Part shown: positions 27,591 to 36,275 of the stretch, one piece after another | Layout: each line of letters opens with the position of its first letter | How positions within the stretch are numbered: the stretch's first letter is position 1 | Origin: Rhodospirillales bacterium | GTDB taxonomy: Bacteria > Pseudomonadota > Alphaproteobacteria > SP197 | Assembly: GCA_014323865.1 (NCBI GenBank) | Contig: JACONG010000005.1 | Span: 89,435-145,647, forward strand | Direction of reading: 5' to 3' | DNA length: 56,213 nucleotides | Position numbers and translations under genes: made by a program | Notes under the pieces: model-generated | The model's input: the letters and a program-made list of their open reading frames with translations, nothing else | Databases searched by the model: none | Told to the model about the DNA's origin: nothing

Positions 27591-29759
27591 TCAGACGAAT
27601 TCGATACCTGCGTCCGTCATGGGCAGCGTCGTGACCCAAGTGCCCGTGGCCGCGGCAATCGCGTTGGCGAGCGCCGGACCGGCAGGCGGCGTGCCGGGTT
27701 CACCCACACCTGTCGGCGGCTCGGCCGACGGCATGATATGGACCTCGATAACGGGCATGTCGTCTATACGCAGCGGCTCGTAGTCCGGGAAGTTCCACTG
27801 ATCGACCTCGCCGGACGTGAGCGTGATCTTGTTGCGCATGACGGCACCAAGGCCGTAACCGATGCCGCCTTCCATCTGCGCCCGGACGACATCCGGGTTG
27901 ACGGCAACCCCGCAGTCGACCGCACAGACCACACGCTCGATCTTGATGCGACCGTCGTGAACACTGACCTCGGCGATCTCCGCGACGTAGCTCTCGAACG
28001 ACTTGTGGACCGCAACGCCCTGGAAGCGGCCGGCAGCCGGACTGCCCCAGCCAGCATGCCCGGCGGCAAGACCGAGCACACCCGCCAGCCGTTGCTGGTC
28101 CCTGGTGCCGTCCGCCAGGAGCTTCAGCCGGAACTCCACGGGGTCGCGGCCGGTCTCGGCGGCAATCCGGTCGATCAGCGTTTCCATCACATAGGCATTC
28201 TGGGTGTGTCCCACTGAACGCCACCACAGCACGGGAACCTCGGACTGTGCATCGGTCAGGCCGACCGCGAGAGTCGGAAGGGCGTAGTGCGTATCGGCCA
28301 GACCTTCGATCGAGATGTGATCGACGCCATCGCGAACCAAGAACTGTTCAAACACCGTGCCCTTGAGGATCGACTTCACGGCGATCCGATGGTCCCAGCC
28401 GGCGATGGTGCCGTCCGTGACACCGATGCGGGCATGGTGAGCCGCCATCGGGCGATAGTAGCCGCCCTTGATATCGTCCTCGCGTGTCCACACCAGCTTC
28501 ACCGGCGTCGTACCGCCCAAGAGCGCGAATGCCAGCGCCGCCTCGACCTGGTAGTCCGACGTCGGCGTGGCCCGCCGTCCGAACGAGCCACCGGCGAAGA
28601 CGGTGACGACCTCGACATTGTCCTGATCGAGGCCCAGAACATGGGCCAGTGTCGGCTTGATCCCACCGGGCATCTGACAACCGTCATGGATGCGCACGCC
28701 GTTCTCGGTTGGCTCAATGACGCAGTTGAGCGGCTCCATCGGCGCATGGGCGAGGAACGGGAAGCTGTAGGAGGCCTCGATCACGCCGTCGGCCTCACCA
28801 ATCGCCGCATCAACGTCGGCGGTCGTGATCCCGGCTCGAACCTGATACTCGGGCTCGGCAAGCAGCGCCGTGTGATACGCCGCGAGCTCGTCGGTCGAGC
28901 GATTCTCGGCGGCCGATAAATCCCACTCGACCGTGATCATCTCGCGGGCCTGGATCGCGGCCCATGTGTGCTCCGCGTAGACCGCGACACCGCGTCCCTC
29001 GGGCAGCGCCTTTGCCTCGATGAAGCCCGGCATACCGTCGGCACCGGACGCATCGAAGGACACCAGCCTGCCGCCGAAGCGCGGCGCACGCAGGATTGTT
29101 ACATAGACCATGCCGTCGATCGTGACATCGATCGCGAAAGTCGCCGTGCCGTCGGTCTTCGAGGCCGAGTCCTTGCGCGACAGGTCCTCGCGTCCGATCA
29201 AGCGGAACTGCGAGGGATCCTTGACGGCGGGATTCTGGGGTGGGGTCAGCGTGCTGGCGAGCTTGACCATCTCGCCGAAGTCGGCGCTGATGTCGCCGGA
29301 CCTGATGATGCCGCGCTCGACCGAGATCGAGGAGGCCGGCACGCTCCAGGTCCGGGCGGCCGCTTCGACCAGAAGGTGACGCGCCGCCGCACCGGCCTGC
29401 CGGTACTGCATGTAGCTGTTGGCGATCGCAGTCGACCCGCCGGTACCCTGCATGCCGTAGAACAGATTCTTGTAACGGACGTCATCAGCCGGCGCGAAAT
29501 CGATCGCGATCTTGTCCCAATCGGCGTCGAGCTCTTCGGCGACAAGCGTGGTCAGGCCGGTCGAGGTGCCCTGGCCCATCTCGAAGTGCTTGAGAACGAC
29601 CTCGACGGTGCCGTCGCCGCTGATCCGGACGAAGGGATTGATCTCGGCCCGGGTATCGCCGGCGGCGAGGGCACCGTCACTGCGCAGGCCGACGACCATC
29701 ATGGAGGCCGCAGCTGCGGTGCCGCCCAGGAAGGCGCGTCGTGATGTCTGGAGAGTCAT
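27591..29759 (-). CDS. iorB: Isoquinoline 1-oxidoreductase-type (IorB) molybdopterin-binding subunit
   Basis: A 722-aa large subunit of a periplasmic xanthine-oxidase-family aldehyde/N-heterocycle oxidoreductase. A Tat signal (SRRAFLGGTAAAASMMVVG, residues 6-24) marks export in folded form. The body shows duplicated Mo-cofactor-binding domains: EMGQGTSTGLTTLVAEEL, MQGTGGSTAIANS, FGRRATPTSDY and the C-terminal catalytic-glutamate region GVGEPGTPPAGPALANAI. The length suits IorB-type proteins. It follows iorA by two bases. No cytochrome c subunit is adjacent, so the electron acceptor is unknown. Substrate (aldehyde or N-heterocycle) is not determinable. Confidence 0.9.
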   Translation of the reverse strand: MTLQTSRRAFLGGTAAAASMMVVGLRSDGALAAGDTRAEINPFVRISGDGTVEVVLKHFEMGQGTSTGLTTLVAEELDADWDKIAIDFAPADDVRYKNLFYGMQGTGGSTAIANSYMQYRQAGAAARHLLVEAAARTWSVPASSISVERGIIRSGDISADFGEMVKLASTLTPPQNPAVKDPSQFRLIGREDLSRKDSASKTDGTATFAIDVTIDGMVYVTILRAPRFGGRLVSFDASGADGMPGFIEAKALPEGRGVAVYAEHTWAAIQAREMITVEWDLSAAENRSTDELAAYHTALLAEPEYQVRAGITTADVDAAIGEADGVIEASYSFPFLAHAPMEPLNCVIEPTENGVRIHDGCQMPGGIKPTLAHVLGLDQDNVEVVTVFAGGSFGRRATPTSDYQVEAALAFALLGGTTPVKLVWTREDDIKGGYYRPMAAHHARIGVTDGTIAGWDHRIAVKSILKGTVFEQFLVRDGVDHISIEGLADTHYALPTLAVGLTDAQSEVPVLWWRSVGHTQNAYVMETLIDRIAAETGRDPVEFRLKLLADGTRDQQRLAGVLGLAAGHAGWGSPAAGRFQGVAVHKSFESYVAEIAEVSVHDGRIKIERVVCAVDCGVAVNPDVVRAQMEGGIGYGLGAVMRNKITLTSGEVDQWNFPDYEPLRIDDMPVIEVHIMPSAEPPTGVGEPGTPPAGPALANAIAAATGTWVTTLPMTDAGIEFV

Positions 29760-29761
29760 GT

Positions 29762-30223
29762 TCAGGCCTCCATGATGTCAGCGGCGCGGTGGATCGCTGC
29801 GCGGATGCGGACATAGGTCGCACAGCGACAGGCGTTGCCTGCCATCGCCGCATCAATGTCGTCGTCTGTGGGCTTCGGGTTGTTCGCCAGAAGATCAATC
29901 GCCTGCATGATCTGGCCCGACTGGCAGTAACCGCACTGCACCACATCCAGCTCGCGCCAGGCAGCTCGCACGGCCTCGGAGGCCTTGCCGGCGGCCCCTT
30001 CGATCGTCGTGACCTCGGCCCCTTCGACGTCCTCGACCCAGAGCGAACAGGAGCGCATCGGGAAGCCGTCGACATGCACGGTGCAGGCGCCGCAGGAGGC
30101 GACCCCGCACCCGAACTTGGTACCGGTGAGCCCGAGCTCGTCGCGCAGAACCCACAACAACGGCGTGCCATACGGTGCATTGACCGTCACGGGCTCGCCG
30201 TTGACATTCAGGTTGATGGCCAT
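29762..30223 (-). CDS. iorA: 2Fe-2S ferredoxin-like small subunit (IorA type)
   Basis: A 153-aa iron-sulfur subunit carrying electrons from the Mo site of the downstream large subunit. The N-terminal plant-type ferredoxin domain has [14 protein letters not shown] and a further Cys in RSCSLW. The C-terminal [2Fe-2S]-binding helical domain has [11 protein letters not shown] and [16 protein letters not shown]. All eight expected cysteines are visible. It lacks its own signal and is presumably exported with the Tat-tagged IorB. Divergent from the TetR regulator, with a palindrome in the shared spacer. Confidence 0.92.
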   Translation of the reverse strand: MAINLNVNGEPVTVNAPYGTPLLWVLRDELGLTGTKFGCGVASCGACTVHVDGFPMRSCSLWVEDVEGAEVTTIEGAAGKASEAVRAAWRELDVVQCGYCQSGQIMQAIDLLANNPKPTDDDIDAAMAGNACRCATYVRIRAAIHRAADIMEA

Positions 30224-30305
30224 GATGTGTCCCTCGTTGTTCGGCGGAAACGGACCATGAGATGTTGTGAACTACACCGTATAGTAACCACATGGAACGA
30301 GAGGA

Positions 30306-30323
30306 GTAAACTCACAAGTTTAC
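30306..30323. promoter_or_regulatory. 18-bp palindrome, probable TetR operator
   Basis: Perfect inverted repeat GTAAACT-CACA-AGTTTAC in the 145-bp spacer between iorA and the divergent TetR gene, 46 bp before the regulator start. A second weaker dyad (ACTA ... TAGT) lies near 30270-30284. Such sites typically bind the local TetR dimer and control both directions. Confidence 0.6.
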
Positions 30324-30368
30324 GACCTGTTTCTTTCTGGATACGGTCCGGCTGCGGTGGAGGATCAA

Positions 30369-30962
30369 ATGAGCCTGATCGAAGGCAAACACGCACAGAT
30401 CATCGAGGCTGCGGTGACCGAGTTCACCGAGCACGGCTTCCGGGGCACCAGCATGGACCGTGTCGCCGCGCGCGCCGATGTCTCCAAACGCACAGTCTAC
30501 AACCACTTCGAATCCAAGGAGGGCCTGTTCCGCGCGATCCTCGAGATTTTGTCGACCGAGGTGAACCAGGTGCTCGACATCACCTACGACCCTTCGCGAC
30601 CCGTGCGCGATCAGTTGCTCGATCTCGGCGGCGCCGAAGGGGGCCTGCTGACCAACCCGGATTTCATGCGCCTTGCTCGCCTGGTGATGGGCGAGACCAT
30701 GCGCGATCCGGCGCTGGCCGCGGAAATGAATGCCAGGATGATGCACATCACGGTGTTCAACGCGTTCATGACCGCCGCCAGGGACGACGGCACGCTGGCC
30801 ATCGACGACATTCCGCGTGCCACGGAGCAGTTCCTGGGCCTGATCAAATCCCAGGCCTTCTGGCCGATGATCTACTCGGGCCAGGTCGTCACGCCCGACG
30901 AGATGGACCGCATCATCAGGACCAGCGTCGACATGTTCCTGGGGGAATACGGCACCCCGTAG
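30369..30962 (+). CDS. TetR/AcrR-family transcriptional regulator
   Basis: A 197-aa repressor. The N-terminal HTH (residues about 8-55) is canonical: IIEAAVTEFTEHGFRGTSMD, then VAARADVSKRTVYNHFESKEGLFRAIL. The C-terminal part matches the TetR_C_7/AefR-like ligand domain (PDFMRLARLVMGE). The start at 30369 is chosen because GGAGG lies five bases upstream; a GTG four codons earlier would bury that site. It is divergent from iorAB with an 18-bp palindrome between, so it probably represses this oxidoreductase and itself until a substrate or aldehyde is sensed. Confidence 0.92.
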   Translation: MSLIEGKHAQIIEAAVTEFTEHGFRGTSMDRVAARADVSKRTVYNHFESKEGLFRAILEILSTEVNQVLDITYDPSRPVRDQLLDLGGAEGGLLTNPDFMRLARLVMGETMRDPALAAEMNARMMHITVFNAFMTAARDDGTLAIDDIPRATEQFLGLIKSQAFWPMIYSGQVVTPDEMDRIIRTSVDMFLGEYGTP

Positions 30963-30971
30963 CCGATCGGC

Positions 30972-31533
30972 TCAGTCGGCGAGCCGGCAGGTCAACTGCC
31001 CGTCGGCACCCGGCGGCAGATCGAAGCCAGGCATCTCCGGACTCAACCGCGTCAGCGCCACGCCATCGAGGGCCGCACTGACCAGCCTCTCTGGTGCCAC
31101 ATCCGGAAACGCGATGCGCGATGCCTGTTCCTGCGGCGGCAGTATGACGCCCCGGTGGTCCGGTGAGAGGTCGAGGTGGGTCAGGCGACCCCATGGCCGT
31201 GGTCTCCATCGGTCAAACATCGTCGCGTGCTGGTTGCGGTCCAGCCCTGCCAGGGGTTCATATCGCTGATCTCGGCGACGGCGACCGCTGCCATTGAGCG
31301 CCCCCCAGTGCAGAAGAAGTCGGTAACAGGCTGGTCGGCGGCACGGCCCGTCGTGGCGGAAAAGTTCTCACCGCAGATGCGCTCGTCGCACGAGTTCTGC
31401 ATGAAGAGCGCATGGCCGCGCTCGACAAGGTCCGTCGCCACCGATGTCGAAGCCGTAGCGGCGCAGGGCCATGTGGACAACGAAGTTGAGCGGCTGCCAG
31501 ACGCGCCCGCGCCAATATCGGATGCAGAGCGGA
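30972..31533 (-). pseudogene. Glycoside hydrolase (GH63/MGH1-like) C-terminal remnant
   Basis: Pieces in three frames assemble into the C-terminal third of a GH63/glucosidase-like (alpha/alpha)6 barrel. From the right these are RYWRGRVWQPLNFVVHMALRR (about 31530-31465), VATDLVERGHALFMQN and ENFSATTG (31440-31360), then MAAVAVAEISDMNPWQGW. A final frame gives GRLTHLDLSPDHRGVILPP and the end at 30972. At least two frameshifts are present and the N-terminal two thirds are absent. The right boundary coincides with a 14-bp stretch (31520-31533) identical to part of the dispersed hairpin repeat. Confidence 0.7.
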
Positions 31534-31544
31534 CGCGGCCTTTG

Positions 31545-32147
31545 TCACGCAGCGGTCCAGGCGGCGATCACCTCATCGGTCGTGCCGATCTCGATCTGGT
31601 CCTCGAAACGCCGATAGATGTGCGCCATGGTCGCTTCGTGCGACGCCGGGTTCGAGCCGTGACAGGCGTCCGACACGACGACGACCCGATAGCCGCGGTC
31701 CATCGCCGACATGACCGTTGCAAGCACGCAGACGTCGGTTTCGACACCGGTACAGACAACGGTGGCGCAACCCATCTCATCAAGTGTCGCGCAAAACGCC
31801 GGGCTCCGGAACGCCGAATAAGTCGGCTTGTCGGCCACGCGGGCGGGCGGAATGACATGGCGGAACGCCGCCATGACATCGATGATCGCGGGGTCCATCC
31901 CGGACGTCGTGACCGATGACCAGCGGCGGTAGTAGCCCTTCCAGTGGCCTTTGGCGTCCTCGGGTCTCTCGGGTGTCGTGAAGCGGGTGAAGACCGTGCG
32001 GTCGGGCCGGTGCTCGGCAAGCCTGAGGATGTTCGGCACGATCCCGGGAATCGACGGCGTGTGCCAGGCCGTATCGCCGGCGAAGAGATCCTGCATGTCG
32101 ACACAAACGTGAACGGCATCGGCGCCGATCGGATTGACCTCCTGCAT
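31545..32147 (-). CDS. Isochorismatase-like cysteine hydrolase
   Basis: A 200-aa hydrolase of the isochorismatase superfamily. The catalytic triad appears intact: D17 (VCVDMQDLF), K107 (VADKPTYSAF) and C140 (GVETDVCVLATV). Relatives cleave amides, N-carbamoyl compounds, biuret or ureidoacrylate. The start at 32147 overlaps the last base of the ABC ATPase stop (TGATG), so it is the last gene of the importer operon and is translationally coupled to it. This suggests that the imported compound or its product is the substrate (inference). An in-frame start at 32183 is less likely. Confidence 0.88.
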   Translation of the reverse strand: MQEVNPIGADAVHVCVDMQDLFAGDTAWHTPSIPGIVPNILRLAEHRPDRTVFTRFTTPERPEDAKGHWKGYYRRWSSVTTSGMDPAIIDVMAAFRHVIPPARVADKPTYSAFRSPAFCATLDEMGCATVVCTGVETDVCVLATVMSAMDRGYRVVVVSDACHGSNPASHEATMAHIYRRFEDQIEIGTTDEVIAAWTAA

Positions 32148-33193
32148 CAGTCCTCCACGACAACCGTGTGCGCGGGCGACCAATCAACGACAACCTCGTC
32201 GCCCGGCTCCATCATGCTTTCGCCGGCGTTCTGCCGGAACGTGCGAATGGGCCCGGCAGCCGTATCGACGATGTAAGTCACGCTGGTGCCAGAGAAGACC
32301 CGTTGCTTCACCGTGCCCGCAATCCGGTTGCCGTCCTGCGGGCTGCCAGGCCTGGCAAGACGCATCTTTTCCGGGCGCACCGCCAGGGTGGCCGGCCCCC
32401 CCTGCAACGCGGATGTCGTCGCGACCGGGCCGACACCGTCGACGATCACGCCGGAGCCCTCGACGGGTCCGCTGAGAAAGTTGGCGTCGCCCAGGAAGCT
32501 CGCCGCGAAGCGGGTCCGGGGATGCTCGTAGATCTCGCCCGGAGCGCCGACCTGAACGAACTGACCCTCGTTGATGATGGCGATGCGATCGCTCAGCGTG
32601 AGCGCTTCCTCCTGATCGTGCGTCACGAAGATCGCCGTGATTCCCACCGCGCGCTGGATTTGCCTGAGCTCGATCTGCATCGCCTGGCGCAGGCGCTTGT
32701 CGAGTGCGCCGAGGGGTTCATCAAGCAGCAGAACACGCGGTTCGGTCACCAGAGCCCTGGCAAGCGCAACACGCTGCTGCTGACCGCCCGAGAGCTGGCG
32801 CGGCTTGCGCTGATCGAGGCCGGAGAGCTGCACAAGGTCGAGAAGGTTGTGGACCTTCTCACGCGCCTCGGCTTTCGACGTGCGACGAACCGAGAGCCCA
32901 AAGGCCACGTTGTCGAACACGGTCATGTGCGGGAACAGCGCATAGTTCTGGAACACCATGCCCAGATTGCGCTTGTGGGCCGGGATGTGGGCGACATCGG
33001 TGCCATCGATCAGGATTTCGCCCTCTTCGGGCTCCACGAACCCGGCGATGGCGCGCAACAGTGTGGTCTTGCCGCTGCCGCTGGGCCCCAGGAGCGCAAA
33101 GAACGCCCCGTCGGGGAAGTCGAGCGACACGTTGCGCAGCGCCAGAACATCGCCGTAGCGCTTCGTGACGTTGCGGGCGGAGACGGCACTCAT
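32147..33193 (-). CDS. ABC transporter ATP-binding protein (PotA/CUT1 type)
   Basis: A 348-aa ATPase of a polyamine/Fe3+-type importer. Walker A is GPSGSGKTTLL (about 36-46), signature LSGGQQQRVALARAL, Walker B VLLLDEPLGALD and the switch His in FVTHDQEEAL. A C-terminal TOBE domain follows (about 270-345). It overlaps the permease gene upstream by four bases and the hydrolase downstream by one. Motifs are complete. The full set of SBP, two permeases and ATPase resembles PotFGHI/PotABCD; related importers carry spermidine, putrescine, opines or 2-aminoethylphosphonate. Confidence 0.93.
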   Translation of the reverse strand: MSAVSARNVTKRYGDVLALRNVSLDFPDGAFFALLGPSGSGKTTLLRAIAGFVEPEEGEILIDGTDVAHIPAHKRNLGMVFQNYALFPHMTVFDNVAFGLSVRRTSKAEAREKVHNLLDLVQLSGLDQRKPRQLSGGQQQRVALARALVTEPRVLLLDEPLGALDKRLRQAMQIELRQIQRAVGITAIFVTHDQEEALTLSDRIAIINEGQFVQVGAPGEIYEHPRTRFAASFLGDANFLSGPVEGSGVIVDGVGPVATTSALQGGPATLAVRPEKMRLARPGSPQDGNRIAGTVKQRVFSGTSVTYIVDTAAGPIRTFRQNAGESMMEPGDEVVVDWSPAHTVVVED

Positions 33194-33990
33194 CGTTCAC
33201 CTCCGAACTTCGAGAGCCGCGCGAAGATCAGCAGCACGGTCATCGAGACCACGATCATGATGGTCGAAATCGCATTCACCTCCGGCGTGAATCCCTTGCG
33301 TATGGCCGAGAAGATCTCCACCGGCAGCACCGGGACACCCGGTGGCGCGAGGAAGTAGGAGATCACGAACTGGTCGAACGATACCGCAAAGGCGAAGAGC
33401 GAGGCGGCGACGATGCCCGGCGCCATGACCGGCACCGAGACCCGCAGGAAGGTCTGCAACGGTGTTGCGCCCAGGCTTGCAGCGGCCTCCTCAAGCTCCG
33501 GACCGAAGCTCGCCAGCCGTGCGCCGACGACGATGATGACATAGGGCAGCGACAACGCCACGTGACCCAGCAGCATGGCGTGGAGGCCGCGCCCGATTCC
33601 GGTCCAGAAGAACATCACCAGCATCGCCGTGCCGATGATCAGCCAGGGGATGGTGATCGGCGGGAACAGCAGAAGCTGCATGATCGTCCTGCCGCGGAAG
33701 GTGAAGCGCCCGAAGGCGAAGGCCGCCATGGTGCCCAGCGTCGTCGCAATCACGGTGTTGGCGAGCGCGATCATCACCGAGTTGAAGCTGGCGTCGAGCA
33801 GCCGATCGTTGCTCGCCAGATCCTCGTACCAGCGTGTCGTGAAAGCAAACGGCAGCTCGTAGTGGACCGAGTCGTTGAAGCCCATCAGGGCGAGCACGAA
33901 GATCGGCGTGTAGAGGAAGATCAGCACCAGCGCCAGGAACACCCGGCCCGCACCGTCGCCGATCCGGCGCATGACACGATGGCCGCTCAT
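33190..33990 (-). CDS. ABC transporter permease (PotC type)
   Basis: A 266-aa inner-membrane permease with six predicted TM segments. The EAA loop is ELEEAAASLGATPLQTFLRVSVPVM-like (positions about 170-195, with the E-A-A---G signature). The typical PotC features are FNDSVHYELPFAFTTRWYEDL near the N-terminus and FDQFVISYFLAPPGV near the C-terminus. Starts and stops overlap with both neighbours by four bases, so it is made stoichiometrically with its partner permease. Confidence 0.92.
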   Translation of the reverse strand: MSGHRVMRRIGDGAGRVFLALVLIFLYTPIFVLALMGFNDSVHYELPFAFTTRWYEDLASNDRLLDASFNSVMIALANTVIATTLGTMAAFAFGRFTFRGRTIMQLLLFPPITIPWLIIGTAMLVMFFWTGIGRGLHAMLLGHVALSLPYVIIVVGARLASFGPELEEAAASLGATPLQTFLRVSVPVMAPGIVAASLFAFAVSFDQFVISYFLAPPGVPVLPVEIFSAIRKGFTPEVNAISTIMIVVSMTVLLIFARLSKFGGER

Positions 33991-34850
33991 GTCGTCCTCA
34001 TGTGCCGGCGCAGGACGGGTGCGGAGAGCGCGAGGATCAGGAGCACGATCGCGAGCAGGATGAACGAGAGTGCGCCACCAAGCGGCCAGTTCGAGACCAC
34101 GGTGAACTGTTCCTCGATCACCGTGCCGATCATCGCACCCTTCGGGCCGCCCAGCAGGCGCGGCTCGAAGAAGGAGCCGATCACCGGGACGAAGATCAGC
34201 ACCGACCCCGCTGCGATCCCGGGAATGGCCAGCGGCAGAACGATCCGCCAGATCACCGTGTGCGCCCGCGCACCGAGACTCCGGGCCGCCTCGATCACCG
34301 AGTCGTCAATCGCCTGGAGCGAGAGGTAGCAGGTGAGAATCATGTAGGGCAGGTACGAATGCACCAGCCCGACGATGATGGCTTCGTAGCTGTCGGTCAG
34401 GTCGATCCTGGGCAGCCCGGGCAGGATCAGATGCACAGCCCAGTCGAGCGCACCGTCGGGCCGCAGGACGATGGTCCAGGAGAACACACGCACCAATGCG
34501 TTCGACCAGAACGGCAACACGACCAGCAGGAAGAGCGCCTCGCGCCAGCGTCCCTCGATCCGTCTGGCCAGCACATAGGCCGCGGGGAAGCCTACAAGCG
34601 CGCAGATCGCCGTGACGTGAAAACCCATTTCCAGGGAACGCCAGGTCAGCGTCTGCAGGTAGTCCTTCCCGAAGAACTCCCGGTAGTTCCCAAGCGTCCA
34701 GAAACGCTCGGCCGTGCCGAACGGCCCCCGCGTCTGGAAGCTGAAATAGAGCATGGCCGAGAGCGGCAGGAAGATCGTGACGGTCAGCCACAGATAGGCC
34801 GGCGCCGTCAGCCCCGCGATCGCCCATCGCCTGCGCGCCTCAACCCGCAT
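33987..34850 (-). CDS. ABC transporter permease (PotB type)
   Basis: A 287-aa inner-membrane permease, the first-listed partner of the PotC-type protein. An N-terminal TM segment (AYLWLTVTIFLPLSAMLYFSF) is followed by a periplasmic loop with FWTLGNYREFFG, then five more TMs. The EAA loop reads VIEAARSLGARAHTVIWRIVLPL. Its start lies 80 nt after the SBP stop, while its stop overlaps the next gene by four bases. Confidence 0.92.
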   Translation of the reverse strand: MRVEARRRWAIAGLTAPAYLWLTVTIFLPLSAMLYFSFQTRGPFGTAERFWTLGNYREFFGKDYLQTLTWRSLEMGFHVTAICALVGFPAAYVLARRIEGRWREALFLLVVLPFWSNALVRVFSWTIVLRPDGALDWAVHLILPGLPRIDLTDSYEAIIVGLVHSYLPYMILTCYLSLQAIDDSVIEAARSLGARAHTVIWRIVLPLAIPGIAAGSVLIFVPVIGSFFEPRLLGGPKGAMIGTVIEEQFTVVSNWPLGGALSFILLAIVLLILALSAPVLRRHMRTT

Positions 34851-34930
34851 GGCATTCCGCTCGCACCAGCCTGGCAGACAACGCCCCGCTGCCGGCGGTC
34901 CGGCGGCGGAGCGTGAAGCCGTTCATCCGA

Positions 34931-35983
34931 TCACTCGGCGTAGTAGGCCTTGGTCTCCGACCAGATTTCCAGGAAGGTCTCGCGCGTCCTGTCCGACAGC
35001 GGAGCCATGAACTGAAGATTGGCGGTGGCCGCCGGATTGCCGAGAATCCGGCGGTTGAATGCCGTCACCGGAAGGGCATTCATCACGGCCGCATTGGCGG
35101 ACGCCGGCGCACCGGCCTCCGTATCCCAGCGCAGATAGTGGTAGCTGCTCACCATGAAGTCGATGAACTGCAGAGCGCCCTCGGGATTGGGCGCGTCGGC
35201 CGCGAGCGACAGGCCGTCAAGCCAGGCGATCGCGCCCTCGGCGGGGATCAGGTAGCCGACCGGCAGACCGAACGCCTTGGCGCTGCGCGAGGCCGAACCC
35301 GACCAGTAGACCGAGACATCGAAGCTGTCGGCGGCGAACTCCTTGTTCCACTCGTCTTCCGACGACCAGAAGGTCTTGATCTGGGGCTTGAGCGCCCGGA
35401 GCTTCTCGCGGATGGCATCGAGATCCTGCGGGTTGTTCATGTTCTGGCCGGTCGCCAGCGCGGCGAGGTAGACGTTCTCGACCGCGTCGTCGCGCAGGGC
35501 GATGTTCCCGGCATAGGCGGGATCCCAGAGGATATCGATCGTGCCCGTGGGCTCGACCTCCTCGTCGTCGTAGGCGATCGAGGTCAGGCCCCAGGTCCAG
35601 GCCACGCCGTAGAGATTGCCGCTGAGCCTGAACTCGGCCGCATCGCGCAGGCCCGGCGCCAGATCGGCGAAGTTGGAGATCGCGGCGGGGTCGATCGGCT
35701 GGATCAGGCCTTCGTCCGCAGCCTGCTGCGTGTAGGCGCTGTTGATCAGCACAACGTCATAGGCACCCGGATTGGTGCGCAGCTTGGTGAGCATCTCCTG
35801 CTCGGAGTTGAAGTGGTCGTGCACCACCGTGTTGCCGGTGTCCTGCTCGAAGAACGCAACGGCCCAAGCCTCGTCCGTGCCGTAGCCCTGCCAGTTGAGC
35901 ACCCGAACCTCGGCGGCGGCGGCCTGGCCTGCGACGAGCGTCGCTGCCAGCGCGGCGGACGCAAAAAAGCCGGTCTTGCGCAT
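34931..35983 (-). CDS. ABC transporter substrate-binding protein (PotD/PotF-like)
   Basis: A 350-aa periplasmic binding protein, first gene of the importer operon. The signal peptide MRKTGFFASAALAATLVAGQAAA is cleaved at A-A-A. The mature start VRVLNWQGYGTDEAW is the family hallmark, and DVVLINSAYTQQAADEGLIQP, YGVAWTWGLTSIAYD and the SVYWSGSA block follow. The ATG at 35983 has GGAGAAAG upstream, which settles the start. PotD-like proteins bind polyamines; some residues that contact spermidine cannot be judged by eye, so the ligand is left open. Confidence 0.92.
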   Translation of the reverse strand: MRKTGFFASAALAATLVAGQAAAAEVRVLNWQGYGTDEAWAVAFFEQDTGNTVVHDHFNSEQEMLTKLRTNPGAYDVVLINSAYTQQAADEGLIQPIDPAAISNFADLAPGLRDAAEFRLSGNLYGVAWTWGLTSIAYDDEEVEPTGTIDILWDPAYAGNIALRDDAVENVYLAALATGQNMNNPQDLDAIREKLRALKPQIKTFWSSEDEWNKEFAADSFDVSVYWSGSASRSAKAFGLPVGYLIPAEGAIAWLDGLSLAADAPNPEGALQFIDFMVSSYHYLRWDTEAGAPASANAAVMNALPVTAFNRRILGNPAATANLQFMAPLSDRTRETFLEIWSETKAYYAE

Positions 35984-36135
35984 GAAACTTTCTCCCCATG
36001 GGTCCTGTCCGGACACACGACGGCGTTCCGGTTGGCAGAACGCTGGCATGGCCCCCCGCCTTGAGTCAACGCGACGGCGCGGCGTTCCCGGCCCCGCGGG
36101 AAGGCCATAAGCCGAACCTCCACGAGGGGGCTGGA

Positions 36136-36204
36136 GCCTATCCCGTTCGGAGCGAACCGATCCGAACGGGTGACGATGCCCTGAGTCTTTGGATGCAGAG
36201 CGGA
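36136..36204. repeat. Dispersed hairpin repeat, copy C (inverted, partial)
   Basis: The reverse complement of this stretch matches the second half of copies A and B (CCGCTCTGCATCC block, GCATCGTCACCCGTTCGGAT block and the distal arm). Its stem has 9-bp arms (36142-36150 and 36162-36170). The first hairpin of the element is missing. It lies in the 292-bp spacer between the SBP gene and the pentapeptide gene, where I see no other gene. Confidence 0.75.
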
Positions 36205-36275
36205 ACTGCTCCGATACCCCTCCAAAACGATGCTCATGGACAATCGCTCTCCGCCGGACCACGGTCCGCAAGCGG

